64,000 bases of DNA, taken from the NCBI GenBank assembly GCA_963702705.1, contig CAVPDR010000002.1, positions 1,178,001 through 1,242,000 on the forward strand, written 5' to 3'. The notes beneath the pieces are model-generated. The model did no database searches and had not been told where the DNA came from. It was given only the letters and a program-made list of their open reading frames with translations. The position numbers were made by a program, and so were the translations under genes. Below are positions 18,535-26,976 of the stretch, in pieces. Source of the DNA: VRUE01 sp963702705 (GTDB taxonomy: Bacteria; Actinomycetota; Thermoleophilia; Solirubrobacterales; 70-9). Every line of letters begins with the position of its first letter. Position 1 is the stretch's first letter.

Positions 18535-19359
18535 GTGACCGGTCTCACTTTCGTGGCGGTCAGGGGAGCAGCGAGGACGGGTGGGGAGTGGGCCGAGCGC
18601 ACGTACGAGGCGATGGCTCCCGTCTACGACGACTTCACCGCGCACCACGACTACGAGGGCTGGCTGGCCGACCTCCTGGAGGTGCTGGAGCAACGCGGCC
18701 TCGCCGGCAAGCGCCTGCTCGACGTCGGCTGCGGCACGGGCAAGAGCTTCATGCCGATGCTGCCGCGCGGCTGGGACGTGACCGGTTGCGACATCTCACC
18801 GGCGATGCTGGATCTCGCCCGGGAGAAGGCTGGGGCGGCGGTCCGGCTCAAGATCGCCGACATGCTCGATCTGCCTCGCTTCGGCGATTTCGACCTGGTC
18901 TGGGCGCTCGACGATGCGATCAACTACCTGCTCAGCCGGGAGGAACTGGAGCGGGCGCTGCGCGGGATGCGAACAAATCTGGCGCCCGGGGGTCTACTCC
19001 TCTTCGACGTCAACGAGCTGCTTGCCTACCGCACCTTCTTCGCCGAAACCGAGGTCGTGGAGAGAGACGACAGGCGCCTGGTCTGGAAAGGCCTGGCGGC
19101 GAAGGACGTGGCGCCGGGTTCGATCTGCGAATCGCAGCTGGAGGTCGTGGCCGACCGCCCCGAGGCCGAGCCCGACCGCCCGTCCATGACCCACCGCCAG
19201 CGTCACTTTCCCGAAGCGGAGGTGCTGGCCGCGCTGGAGGCGGCCGGACTGGAGTGCCTCGGCGTCTACGGCATCTACACCGACGGGATCCTCAAACAGC
19301 CGCTCGACGTGTCGACGCACACCAAGGCGATCTACATCGCCCGCGGTACCGGCTCCTAG
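18535..19359 (+). CDS. Class I SAM-dependent methyltransferase
   Basis: 274 residues from GTG 18535. Motif I is LLDVGCGTGKSF, the acidic motif II loop is VTGCDISPAMLDLA, and motif III is FDLVWALDDAINYL, all typical of Rossmann methyltransferases of the Methyltransf_25/11 group. WAERTYEAMAPVYDDFTAHHDYEGW at the N-terminus is the usual cap of this family, written here as the segment ending near residue 44. The acceptor molecule is unknown. It is followed 21 bases later by the acyltransferase gene, with which it may be co-transcribed. Confidence 0.85.
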   Translation: MTGLTFVAVRGAARTGGEWAERTYEAMAPVYDDFTAHHDYEGWLADLLEVLEQRGLAGKRLLDVGCGTGKSFMPMLPRGWDVTGCDISPAMLDLAREKAGAAVRLKIADMLDLPRFGDFDLVWALDDAINYLLSREELERALRGMRTNLAPGGLLLFDVNELLAYRTFFAETEVVERDDRRLVWKGLAAKDVAPGSICESQLEVVADRPEAEPDRPSMTHRQRHFPEAEVLAALEAAGLECLGVYGIYTDGILKQPLDVSTHTKAIYIARGTGS

Positions 19360-19380
19360 CGCCCGTACCATCCCCTTCAA

Positions 19381-21342
19381 ATGCCTGAACCAGTCAGGCG
19401 CAGCAAGCGCTACATGCCCGGCCTCGACGGGCTGCGAGCGATCGCCGTGCTCGCCGTCATCGCCTACCACCTGGAATTCGGGTGGGCTCCGGGCGGGCTG
19501 CTCGGCGTCGGGATCTTCTTCACTCTCAGCGGCTACCTGATCACCGACATCCTGCTCGCCCACATGGCTCGCCGCGACATGCGGCTGCTGGATTTCTGGC
19601 TGGGCCGCGCGCGGCGCCTGCTGCCCGCGCTCTTCCTGATGCTGGTCGTCGTCGTCGCCTGGGTGACGATCTTCGGCCCGGCGCAACCGTCGAAGTTCCG
19701 CGACGCGGTGGTCGCCGCCGCCCTCTACGTCAGCAACTGGCAGCTGATCTTCCAGCACGTTTCCTACTTCGCCCGCTTCGGCGCCCCGGAACCGCTCGGC
19801 CACCTCTGGTCGCTGGCGGTCGAGGAGCAGTTCTACATCCTCTGGCCCTTTCTGCTCCTACTCGGGACGCGGTTCGTCCGCGAGGTGCCGGGGGCGCCGG
19901 CCGGGCTGCGGCCGCGACTGGCACTGGCGACGCTGGTCCTCGCCGTCGCCTCGGCGATCGAGATGGCGGTCCTCCACCACCCGAGCCTCGACCCCTCCCG
20001 CGTCTACGACGGCACCGACACCCGCGCCTTCGAGCTGCTCGCGGGGGCGGCCCTGGCGATGGTCTGGCCGAGCCGCAAGCTGACACCGAAGATCGCGCCC
20101 GGTGCCCGCAACCTCCTCGACGGCGCCGGCGCCGTCGGCCTGCTCGTGATCGCGCTGATGATCTGGCGCACCGACCAGTACTCGTCCTTCATCTACGACG
20201 GCGGCCTCGTGCTGCTCTCGATCGCCACCGTCTTCGTCGTCGCAGCGCTGGCCCATCCGGCCAGCAGGCTCGGGGTCCTGCTCGGCTGGGCGCCGCTGCG
20301 CTGGATCGGCGTGCGCTCCTACGGCATCTACCTCTGGCACTTCCCGATCATCGTCCTCAGCTCGCCGAGCGGGGTACACGGCCAGAGCCTGGTTCGCGAC
20401 GCGTTGCAGGTCGCGGCGACGTTCGGCATCGCGGCGCTCTCCTGGCACTTCGTCGAGGAGCCGGTGCGCCATGGCGCGCTGGGGCGGCTCTGGAAACAGC
20501 TGCGCCTGCAGGGGTGGCGGCCGGAGCTGGTCTCACGGCGGGGCTGGGCGGCAGCGGGAGCGCTAACCGCGGTGCTGCTGATCGCCCTGGTCGGCCTGGC
20601 CGGAGCGGCGCTCGACCCCGACGCCGAACCGCCGGTGGTCTCGAGCAGCGCCGTCGCCTCGCCGCTGCCGGCCTCGCAGGTCTCGCGGCAGACGATCCCG
20701 GTCGACGAAGCGCCGATCCCCGGCCACAGCTCCTGCAAGTCGGTGGTGCACGTCGGCGACTCGACCTCCGAGGGGCTGACCTCGACCAACTACCTGCCGA
20801 ACCCCAGGGACCGCAGCGAGGCCCAGTACGCGCGGGTCGGCGCAACCACCTCCTACTTTGCGATCTCCGGCGCGCGCTCGATCGACGAGACCTTCGAAGG
20901 CGAACCGAACGCCTACGAAGCGGCGCTGGCCTGGAAGGAAGAAGGCTTCCGCGGCTGCTGGGTCTTCGCCCTCGGCACCAACGACACCGCGGACGTCTTC
21001 GTCGGCGGCAGCGTCGGCGACCGCGAACGGATCGAACGGATGATGTCGGTGGCCGGCAACGAGCCCGCCCTCTGGGTCAACGTCAAATCGCTCGTCCCCA
21101 GCGGGCCCTACGCGGAGGGCAACATGCTCGAATGGGACGAAGCCCTGCTCGATGCCTGCCCCCGCTACCCCAACATGCGCATCTACGACTGGGCCTCGGA
21201 CGTGAAGGACGCCTGGTTCATCGAAGACGGCATCCACTTCACCACCCCGGGTTACCGCGCCCGCGCGCGCCTGATCGCCGACGCCCTCGCCGAAGCGTTC
21301 CCCTCCGGCGGGGGACGCAGTCAGGGCTGCGTTGTGGGCTAG
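19381..21342 (+). CDS. Acyltransferase 3 (OafA/YrhL-like) with C-terminal SGNH domain
   Basis: 653 residues. The N-terminal half is an AT3 membrane domain with about ten helices: it opens with PGLDGLRAIAVLAVIAYH, whose His is the conserved catalytic position, and contains FFTLSGYLIT and GHLWSLAVEEQFYILWP. After a linker near residue 425, an SGNH hydrolase-like domain follows with VVHVGDSTSEG, ALGTNDT and EDGIHFTTPG. Fused AT3-SGNH proteins O-acylate surface glycans or peptidoglycan. Its target here is unknown. It ends 4 bases from the convergent gene stop. Confidence 0.92.
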   Translation: MPEPVRRSKRYMPGLDGLRAIAVLAVIAYHLEFGWAPGGLLGVGIFFTLSGYLITDILLAHMARRDMRLLDFWLGRARRLLPALFLMLVVVVAWVTIFGPAQPSKFRDAVVAAALYVSNWQLIFQHVSYFARFGAPEPLGHLWSLAVEEQFYILWPFLLLLGTRFVREVPGAPAGLRPRLALATLVLAVASAIEMAVLHHPSLDPSRVYDGTDTRAFELLAGAALAMVWPSRKLTPKIAPGARNLLDGAGAVGLLVIALMIWRTDQYSSFIYDGGLVLLSIATVFVVAALAHPASRLGVLLGWAPLRWIGVRSYGIYLWHFPIIVLSSPSGVHGQSLVRDALQVAATFGIAALSWHFVEEPVRHGALGRLWKQLRLQGWRPELVSRRGWAAAGALTAVLLIALVGLAGAALDPDAEPPVVSSSAVASPLPASQVSRQTIPVDEAPIPGHSSCKSVVHVGDSTSEGLTSTNYLPNPRDRSEAQYARVGATTSYFAISGARSIDETFEGEPNAYEAALAWKEEGFRGCWVFALGTNDTADVFVGGSVGDRERIERMMSVAGNEPALWVNVKSLVPSGPYAEGNMLEWDEALLDACPRYPNMRIYDWASDVKDAWFIEDGIHFTTPGYRARARLIADALAEAFPSGGGRSQGCVVG

Positions 21343-21346
21343 TAGG

Positions 21347-22009
21347 TCAGGAGACCCCGAACGTCTTCAGCAGCACCGTGAACTCGGGCTCTTCGCGAAC
21401 CGGGCTCAGCGAGGGGTCCTTGGCGGCCCACTTCACCAGTCCCCGGCGCCTATCGGCGGGGGCCAGGCGAAAGGCCAGTCGCAGATAGGCGAGTGCAAGC
21501 GCGGCCTCCCCCTTGTCCCCTGCTTCGTGGCAGGCCAGGTTGTAGACCGCCCGGTAGGAGAGCTGACCGGCCTTGGCCTTGTCCCGCAGACGCTCGATGC
21601 TGACCAGGTCCGTCCACTGCGCTTCAGGCACCGAGGCGGCGATGACCAGTTCAAGGCAGGGCTCCACGGTTGAGAGGAGGAACCCCATCAGCCTCGCCTC
21701 CTTGCGCGACAACTTCACCCAGAACCTCCACCACGGTGCGTCATCCCTCGCGCCGTACCAGCAGCTCATCGCGCGCGCGGAGGAGAGAACCTCCGCGGCC
21801 GTGTCGAATGCCTCCCGGCTGCCGGGACGCTCGGCGCGCTCCCCGTCGGTCAGGTCCCGCAGCCAACCGCTCAGCCAACCCTCGTGAGCCTCCCCCTTGT
21901 TCTCCTGCGCGTGCTCCCGGTTGAGCAGCTGCGCGGCAAGCTGGTAGCCGAGCCGGTAGTAGTCGGGTTCGGCGAGGTAGGGACGGGCCTTGGCGGGACT
22001 CGAGCTCAT
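21347..22009 (-). CDS. Hypothetical protein coupled to a TPR membrane protein
   Basis: 220 residues from ATG 22009, which overlaps the stop of the upstream gene (ATGA). No known family recognised. It has a helix-rich composition and a C-terminal segment YRAVYNLACHEAGDKGEAAL followed by AYLRLAFRLAP, resembling one or two TPR helices, so it may pair with the TPR protein encoded upstream. No signal peptide or membrane segment. Probably cytoplasmic. Confidence 0.7.
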   Translation of the reverse strand: MSSSPAKARPYLAEPDYYRLGYQLAAQLLNREHAQENKGEAHEGWLSGWLRDLTDGERAERPGSREAFDTAAEVLSSARAMSCWYGARDDAPWWRFWVKLSRKEARLMGFLLSTVEPCLELVIAASVPEAQWTDLVSIERLRDKAKAGQLSYRAVYNLACHEAGDKGEAALALAYLRLAFRLAPADRRRGLVKWAAKDPSLSPVREEPEFTVLLKTFGVS

Positions 22010-23325
22010 CCGCTCGCCGCCTTCTTGACTTCGCTGAAACCGAGGCTCAGCATCTCGATCGAGGTGTCGAAGTCTTCCTCCAGCCAGGCGTCGGCGACGG
22101 CGAGATTGACGTACGCGGCCCAGTTGCGGCGATTGAGGCCGATCGCTTTCAGGTAGCAGGCCCGCGCCTTGGACCACTCTTCGGCGAGCTGGAAATCGAG
22201 TCCTTCGCGCACAAGGGCATAGGCCTTTGCCGCGTCGGCGTCTTCCGTTTCTTTGGCGAGGATGCGCGTCACCTCATGTTGCACCCAGACGGCAGCGGGG
22301 TCCGCAAGGCGGTCGTAGTCGGCGGCTTTGGGATCGCCGGCGGCCGGCGCGGCGCCCTGCACCGTGGTGGCCGCCTTCAGCCTTCCGTTCTCCTCGATGA
22401 TCAGGGTTGCGGCCGCGCCTGTCCCGGCCGGCGGAGCCATCGTCGCAACCACCGAGATCCGTTGAATCGGCAACAGCGCGTAGACCAGATTGAGGACCGC
22501 GGCGACGATTTTTGTCTGATCCGAGACGTCACTCGCCTTTTCCAGCGAGTTCTTGAGACTGCCGCTTTCCGAGACCAGGTCGGCAAAGTCCTCGCGGGGA
22601 AGGCTCGCGTCGATGCCGTAGCTCCCCCCGTCGGCGGCAACCGCTTCTTCGCGCATTCGGTGCAGGCGCTCCTTGATCCTCGCCGCGATCGGCGCACCCG
22701 GCTTGCCCTCGATTGCCTCGTCTTCGAACTTTTCGATCGACATTCGGGGCCCGATCCATTTCCCGACGAAGGGCGCATGTCGCACCAGGATCCGTGCTCC
22801 CTTGACGTAACCGAGCATCGTGAAGAGAAAGAGCGCAAGCAAGGCGAGGCCGGCGACGTCGAGGAGCGCCGGCAGCCGGTCGACGACCGCTTTTACGCTG
22901 CTTTCGAAATTTTTTGCGCTGCGCTCGAACTCGGAGGGGCCGGCCTCGTCCAAGCCCCGCTTCGCGCAGGGCGAGTACGGATTCGCCTTGAGCGCCGCTT
23001 CGAACGCTTTGATCGCGTCGCCATCGCGATCGACGCTGAGGTAGGCGTTCCCGCGCGCGCAGTCAGCACGCGCCGGGTGCGGGTTTCCGGCGTTGAGCCC
23101 CTTGAGGCCGCGGCGAGCGCAGACGCTTGCCGGTTCGGCTTCCAGTACCGCCACATAGGCTTTGCGCGCCGCTTTGTCCTCTCCCGTCGCGTGCAGTGCA
23201 TCCGCCTTGTCGCAGGAGAGCGGCGCGCTGCTTCCCTGCGAAGCGGCCGCCGGAGCGCCGGGAGAGGCAGGGGGTGAAACGCCGGCCAGCAGCACCAAGG
23301 CGGCAGCCAAGGCGCTCAGCGACAC
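22006..23325 (-). CDS. Membrane-anchored TPR-repeat protein
   Basis: 439 residues from GTG 23325. A signal-like hydrophobic N-terminus (SALAAALVLLAGVSPP) is followed by TPR-like repeats with Cys (ADALHATGEDKAARKAYVAV, ADCARGNAYLSVDRDGDAIK), then a transmembrane helix around residues 155-175 (LLDVAGLALLALFLFTMLGY). The larger cytoplasmic or exterior part ends with another TPR (YLKAIGLNRRNWAAYVNLA). Function unknown; likely a scaffold. It is the first gene of a two-gene operon with the overlapping 21347-22009 gene. Confidence 0.75.
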   Translation of the reverse strand: MSLSALAAALVLLAGVSPPASPGAPAAASQGSSAPLSCDKADALHATGEDKAARKAYVAVLEAEPASVCARRGLKGLNAGNPHPARADCARGNAYLSVDRDGDAIKAFEAALKANPYSPCAKRGLDEAGPSEFERSAKNFESSVKAVVDRLPALLDVAGLALLALFLFTMLGYVKGARILVRHAPFVGKWIGPRMSIEKFEDEAIEGKPGAPIAARIKERLHRMREEAVAADGGSYGIDASLPREDFADLVSESGSLKNSLEKASDVSDQTKIVAAVLNLVYALLPIQRISVVATMAPPAGTGAAATLIIEENGRLKAATTVQGAAPAAGDPKAADYDRLADPAAVWVQHEVTRILAKETEDADAAKAYALVREGLDFQLAEEWSKARACYLKAIGLNRRNWAAYVNLAVADAWLEEDFDTSIEMLSLGFSEVKKAASG

Positions 23326-23377
23326 TGACTCGACTCCCAGCGAAAACTAGTCAGAGCGCGCCACGATACCTAACTAC

Positions 23378-23803
23378 TTAGAAGATTTGTGCCTGCATGA
23401 ATCCGGCGACGAGGACGAGCCAGCCGCCGATCTCGGCGGCTATGAGGCTGAACATGAAGGCGTTCATGCCGTGCACCGGATGGCGGAACTGGTTGTCGGT
23501 ATCGCGCTTCCAGCCGTGAAAGGCGTAGCCGGCAACCGCGGCGAAGAAGTAGAAGGCGAGCGCACCGGCGGCAAGCAGGTTGATCAGAACGCCCCAGCCG
23601 CTCAGCTCGACGAAGGTCGCGACCAGCAACAGGGCGAAGCTGTAGAGCAGGGCGGCCCGGTGGGCGACGTCCACATAGGGGTGGGCCAGACCCTCCTCGG
23701 AGGCGTCCATCTGGCGGAACTTCCAGACCCCGAGCAGCAGCGCCCAGAGGAACATCGACGCGGACAGCAGGAGGACGACCTTCGTATCGTCTCCCAGGTC
23801 CAC
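23378..23803 (-). CDS. Small integral membrane protein, unknown
   Basis: 141 residues with four predicted membrane helices: VVLLLSASMFLWALLLGVW, AALLYSFALLLVATFVEL, GVLINLLAAGALAFYFFAAV and AFMFSLIAAEIGGWLVLVAG. Conserved-looking loop residues include HP-x-DVAHRAAL and RHPVHGMN. GTG start; no strong ribosome site. It is divergent from the VOC-family gene with 29 bases between the starts. I do not recognise the family. Confidence 0.7.
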   Translation of the reverse strand: MDLGDDTKVVLLLSASMFLWALLLGVWKFRQMDASEEGLAHPYVDVAHRAALLYSFALLLVATFVELSGWGVLINLLAAGALAFYFFAAVAGYAFHGWKRDTDNQFRHPVHGMNAFMFSLIAAEIGGWLVLVAGFMQAQIF

Positions 23804-23832
23804 CGGTCTTGAATATCACTTTGGAGGAAGCC

Positions 23833-24216
23833 ATGAACGCTCCGCTCACGATCACCGGCGTCGACTTCGCCACCGTCTTCGTCAAGGACTACCCGGCCGC
23901 GGTCGAGTTCTACGGCCAGACCCTCGGCCTCGAGCACTCGGCCGACTACGGCAAAATCCCCGGCGGCGAGTTCGAGACCGGCGACCTCACCCTGCAGCTG
24001 ATGGACGCCGCCGCGATCGGCCGTGAGTTCCAGGCCAGCACCCACCCGATCGCCTTCCACGTCGAGGACGTGGCCGTCGCCCGCGCCGAGCTCGAGTCAA
24101 AGGGCGTCCAGTTCCTCGCCGAGACGATCGACAGCGGCGTCTGCCACATGGCTCCGTTCAACGACCCCGACGGCAACACCCTGATGCTGCACCACCGCTA
24201 CGCACCGCGGGACTAG
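23833..24216 (+). CDS. VOC-superfamily (glyoxalase/bleomycin-resistance fold) protein
   Basis: 127 residues from ATG 23833, which has TTGGAGGAAGCC upstream; an in-frame TTG 24 bases earlier was rejected. The sequence shows the paired beta-alpha-beta-beta-beta modules: VDFATVFVKDYPAAVEFYGQ, then IAFHVEDVAVARAEL and the closing APFNDPDGNTLMLHHRY, whose DPDGN turn is typical. Metal-binding residues are partly present. Substrate unknown; members include dioxygenases, isomerases and binding proteins. Confidence 0.88.
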   Translation: MNAPLTITGVDFATVFVKDYPAAVEFYGQTLGLEHSADYGKIPGGEFETGDLTLQLMDAAAIGREFQASTHPIAFHVEDVAVARAELESKGVQFLAETIDSGVCHMAPFNDPDGNTLMLHHRYAPRD

Positions 24217-24294
24217 GCGCTTACCGCGATCCCGTCGCGCCAGCCTGACACAGCAAGGGGACCGGTTTCCGCCTCCCGTCCTCGCGGGAGTTGG

Positions 24295-24702
24295 CTATGC
24301 GCCGGCCGACGTCGCGATCTCAAGGTGCTCCGCCTCGGCTGCGCGCAGCACCTTGCGATCGAAGGAAGCCACCGTTCCACCGGTATGCCCTGCAGTGGCC
24401 AGGCAATAGGCGTCAGGAAGGCTGATCGGATGGTGACCACGTAGCCGGGCGGCGCGCACTCCTATCGCCTCTCCCGGCCGATGGACCTCTACGCCGAGCG
24501 AGGCGATCGCCTCGCGTGCCGCTCGCAACCGCTCGGGATCTGAACCTGGGCCCACCAGCACCTCCGAGAGGTTGACGACGCTGATCAACTGCGTCGCCTG
24601 CTGCTGCCGCCACTCGGTGAATAGCTCGCGGGCCTGGGCATGGTGGGAGTCCGAACCGTCGAGGGCGTCGATCAGGACATCGGCGCCCAAGACGAGCTTC
24701 AA
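24295..24702 (-). CDS. vapC: PIN-domain toxin (VapC family)
   Basis: 135 residues with the four PIN acidic residues: Asp8 (LGADVLIDAL), Glu47 (VNLSEVLVG), Asp97 (SLPDAYCLATA) and Asp115 (ASFDRKV). It is a predicted Mg-dependent ribonuclease toxin. Its ATG overlaps the stop of the upstream antitoxin by 4 bases, the normal vapBC arrangement. The third residue of the usual DTN motif is altered (ADVLID), but the catalytic set is intact, so it looks functional. Confidence 0.9.
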   Translation of the reverse strand: MKLVLGADVLIDALDGSDSHHAQARELFTEWRQQQATQLISVVNLSEVLVGPGSDPERLRAAREAIASLGVEVHRPGEAIGVRAARLRGHHPISLPDAYCLATAGHTGGTVASFDRKVLRAAEAEHLEIATSAGA

Positions 24703-24920
24703 CGCGTCTCGTCCTCGGCATCGAGTCGCTCGAGGTACCCCGGCGGGTAGGAGCCGGTGAGCACCCCGAAGGCGTTCTCGAATGACAAGGCTCCGCGGCG
24801 GATCCGCACCTCACCCTCCCCGAGGGCCTCGATCACGACCTTATCCCCGGCATGCAGTCCAGCCTCCTCCAACGCGGCTACGGGAACGGTCACCTGATGC
24901 TTGCTGGAGATCTTAGGCAC
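24699..24920 (-). CDS. vapB: AbrB/MazE-type antitoxin (VapB family)
   Basis: 73 residues. MPKISSKHQVTVPVAALEEA and GLHAGDKVVIEAL form the swapped-hairpin AbrB DNA-binding domain, and the C-terminal SFENAFGVLTGSYPPGYLER would bind the toxin. It precedes and overlaps the PIN toxin. The pair probably autoregulates from the short upstream region. It lies about 460 bases outside the tRNA-Asp fragment at 25379. Confidence 0.88.
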   Translation of the reverse strand: MPKISSKHQVTVPVAALEEAGLHAGDKVVIEALGEGEVRIRRGALSFENAFGVLTGSYPPGYLERLDAEDETR

Positions 24921-25044
24921 GCCTTTACGATAGCAGTAAAGGCATACGCCATTGCCCGCTCTCGCCCTGTGTCATCTCGAGCTCCTCGCAGGGGTGAATC
25001 GCGATCGCCAGAGCCTCAAAGAGGAAAACGACCGAGGAGGAGAC

Positions 25045-25416
25045 ATGGCCTGGACGAGTGGGGACTTCGCCGGACGGCTGACCGCGAGGGCAGCGGTCGC
25101 TTTCGTCTTCGGAACGGACGTCACCCAGCAGCAGCTGGTCGACGCGGTCAAGATCGGAGACGTCGTATATGCCGCTGTCAGATGCAAGGGCACGCAGAGA
25201 GTCTGGGGGATCGTCTTCATCGTTGATCGGGAAGGGGAACGCCTCCACGTCAAGCCGATCAGCGAGAGCCTGAGGCCATTCGACGACCGTTGCCCACCGA
25301 GGATCCTCGACCTGCTCAGTGAGCCGCGCACCGAGGAGGCACGCAACTGGCGCGCGCGTTGCCGAAACCGAGGCCAATGGGAGCGACGTGACTCGAACCC
25401 GCGACCTCCGGCGTGA
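25045..25416 (+). CDS. Small conserved-type protein whose 3' end runs into a tRNA fragment (DUF6927-like)
   Basis: 123 residues from ATG 25045 with GAGGAGAC upstream. The order MAWTSGDF, DVVYAAVRCKG, FIVDREGERLHVK, CPPRILDLLSEP and EEARNWRARC recalls small proteins of the DUF6927 kind (MGWTS start, CP-x-x-iL-x-LL, A-x-x-WR-x-x-C). Residues after that Cys are translated from the tRNA-Asp fragment (RRDSNPRPPA), so the original end was lost or replaced when the element integrated. Function unknown. Confidence 0.6.
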   Translation: MAWTSGDFAGRLTARAAVAFVFGTDVTQQQLVDAVKIGDVVYAAVRCKGTQRVWGIVFIVDREGERLHVKPISESLRPFDDRCPPRILDLLSEPRTEEARNWRARCRNRGQWERRDSNPRPPA

Positions 25417-25420
25417 CAGG
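25379..25420 (-). repeat. Displaced 3' half of tRNA-Asp, candidate attachment site
   Basis: 42 bases identical, except one base, to 27570-27611 of the intact tRNA-Asp. The match spans anticodon loop to acceptor 3' end (C72) in the same orientation and stops abruptly inside the anticodon arm. That is the normal crossover zone for tyrosine-integrase elements. With the intact gene it forms the two ends of a 2.2 kb insert. Confidence 0.8.
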
Positions 25421-25556
25421 AGAGGTACAGCGATAGTCGCAGAGCTGCTGAATCCGCTTCCCAGAGCGGGGTTCGGCTGGCGAAGCACGCCAGTCCCGGA
25501 CCCGGCGATAGGCCTAGTTTCCGCCCGATTAGCCGCCATTTAGGCACCAGTGTCCA

Positions 25557-26276
25557 ATGAAGACGCGTGACCCCTGCAATCTTGTGGTTCCCATGTTCTG
25601 GCGAAAGGACCGGCGACCTGCCACTGCTAGCGATTTCGATCTGAACGCCGCTGGCTCCCGCTTCACGATGCAGCCCGGTCTGGCTATCCAGGTCGGTCAT
25701 GAATGGATGGAGCAGTCGGAGAAGCGACCTGGCGTCGCGCGAACCGCAATCGGAACTGAGTTCGGAGATGACTGGCTTAAGGCAGACCCCGACATCGGCA
25801 AGGTCCGCGTTCTCGATGGAAGCCAAGGCAGAGGCGCTGCGGCGTGGATTCCGGTCATCGAATGGCTCGGAATCCACGCCGCCGGAGGACTTGTCGGTCT
25901 TGGCGCCAGCGAGGCCGCCAGAGCTGGACTCAAACGCATCCGGGCCAAGATCGAGCAGGCGAGGGTTGCCAATCATCGGGTGATGGTGTCCAGGGGACTT
26001 GCGGCCTTCTTTGCGATGGAGCACGTGTTTGAGACCACTGACGAGACTGAGGTCCTGCATGTCGAGGTTGTCCAGGAGCCCTCGGTCCTAGGCGGGCGGT
26101 CTCCGTCCGAGACCAGCTACACGGGCTTGGAGCCCTGGATTGTCTCGCTCGTCAACGGATCGCGTCGGACTCGATATGTCCTCGTCGTCAGTGCAGAAGG
26201 CGACATCGAGGGCTGCACCTCGGTGGCCGCAGGGGAGTTCGAGCCTATGTTCGGCCTTCTCCCGCCAACAGAGTGA
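25557..26276 (+). CDS. Hypothetical protein within the tRNA-bounded insert
   Basis: 239 residues from ATG 25557 (an internal ATG at 25593 is also possible). No family recognised. It is amphipathic and mixed alpha/beta, with AAGGLVGLGASEAARAGLK followed by a basic helix, and a beta-rich end (SYTGLEPWIVSLVNG, RYVLVVSAEGDIEGC). No signal peptide or clear membrane helix. Codon use is less GC-biased than that of flanking genes, in keeping with acquisition. It lies immediately inside the left tRNA repeat. Confidence 0.6.
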   Translation: MKTRDPCNLVVPMFWRKDRRPATASDFDLNAAGSRFTMQPGLAIQVGHEWMEQSEKRPGVARTAIGTEFGDDWLKADPDIGKVRVLDGSQGRGAAAWIPVIEWLGIHAAGGLVGLGASEAARAGLKRIRAKIEQARVANHRVMVSRGLAAFFAMEHVFETTDETEVLHVEVVQEPSVLGGRSPSETSYTGLEPWIVSLVNGSRRTRYVLVVSAEGDIEGCTSVAAGEFEPMFGLLPPTE

Positions 26277-26318
26277 TGCTGCGGGAAAGTCAGGGTCTCG
26301 TCCGCATAGGCTTCAACC

Positions 26319-26570
26319 GTGGAGATCGAGCGCTTCGTCTGGACCGAGCACGCGGAGGACCGCCTCCGACAGCGCCGACTCGACGCGTCCGATGTCGAGG
26401 AGGCGATCAGGGACCGCCATGCCGAGCGAGAGGTAAACGATGGTCGCGCCGAATGGCTCGTCAGCGGCGAGACCGCCGACGGCACCGCCTTCGAGGCCAT
26501 CTACGACCACCCGCACGGAGACGACGAGGCTGCGGTCCGGATCGTCTCTGTCTGGAGGCTCGATTCCTAG
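26319..26570 (+). CDS. DUF4258 family small protein
   Basis: 83 residues from GTG 26319. WTEHAEDRLRQRRLDASDVE followed by EAI, then GRAEWLVSG and VRIVSVWRLD, fit DUF4258, a small fold related to RelE/BrnT-like proteins often found on mobile elements. It is followed 28 bases later by a DUF2283 gene; such a pairing is common in acquired islands and may act as a toxin-antitoxin-like module, though this is not established here. Confidence 0.7.
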   Translation: MEIERFVWTEHAEDRLRQRRLDASDVEEAIRDRHAEREVNDGRAEWLVSGETADGTAFEAIYDHPHGDDEAAVRIVSVWRLDS

Positions 26571-26598
26571 CTGGCAGCCCGAGCCAGCGCTACCCTTG

Positions 26599-26823
26599 AT
26601 GAGCATGTTCGCCTACTACGACTCAGCCGCCGACATTGCCTGGTTCCCGACCGGGGAGTCCGACGATGTCGTCAGCGAGCGCGTGCCTGGCGGCCTCCGC
26701 GACTACGACCGCACGAGCCACAAGCTCGTCGCAATCGAGGTCTGGGACGCGAGCACCCGCCTTCCAGCGAGCATTCTGGAGGCGTTGCCAGCGCCAGGCA
26801 CCGCCCACCGCGCTGCTGCCTGA
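26599..26823 (+). CDS. DUF2283 family small protein
   Basis: 74 residues from ATG 26599 (an ATG two codons later is possible). FAYYDSAADIAWFPTGES followed by RDYDRTSHKLVAIEVWDAS matches the DUF2283 pattern (Y-D-x-x-A-D-I ... G-I-E-V-x-x-A-S). It sits directly after the DUF4258 gene in the tRNA-bounded insert. Function unknown. Confidence 0.7.
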   Translation: MSMFAYYDSAADIAWFPTGESDDVVSERVPGGLRDYDRTSHKLVAIEVWDASTRLPASILEALPAPGTAHRAAA

Positions 26824-26832
26824 CAAAAGCTC

Positions 26833-26976
26833 TTACGTTGGGTGGCTCTCGAACTTCTCGGAGAACTTCGCCAACTCGCCGATTGAGACGTCGAGAGCCT
26901 TGGCGAGCGCCTTGACGGTGCCCCACGCGGGGTTTGATCGGCCGCGCTCATTAGTGAGTTGGCAATTGCTGTCTTG
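26833..26976 (-). pseudogene. Fragment of an XRE-type helix-turn-helix regulator
   Basis: The minus-strand frame reads QLTNERGRSNPAWGTVKALA followed by KALDVSIGELAKF, the second half of a Cro/C1-type domain (usually ...ErGrsnPsl-x-TL-x-kLAkALgvs-x-eL). The first helices and a plausible start are missing. It abuts the DUF262-like remnant on the other strand at about 26945-26976, so a rearrangement removed the rest. Confidence 0.55.

Noticed and set aside
25379..25416. Protein segment RRDSNPRPPA as a conserved C-terminus
   Set aside because: This is the standard translation of an antisense tRNA sequence and reflects the tRNA-Asp fragment, not a protein motif.
24972..26060. Minus-strand open frame of 362 codons
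   Set aside because: It crosses the tRNA fragment and two better plus-strand genes and has no recognisable features or start signal.
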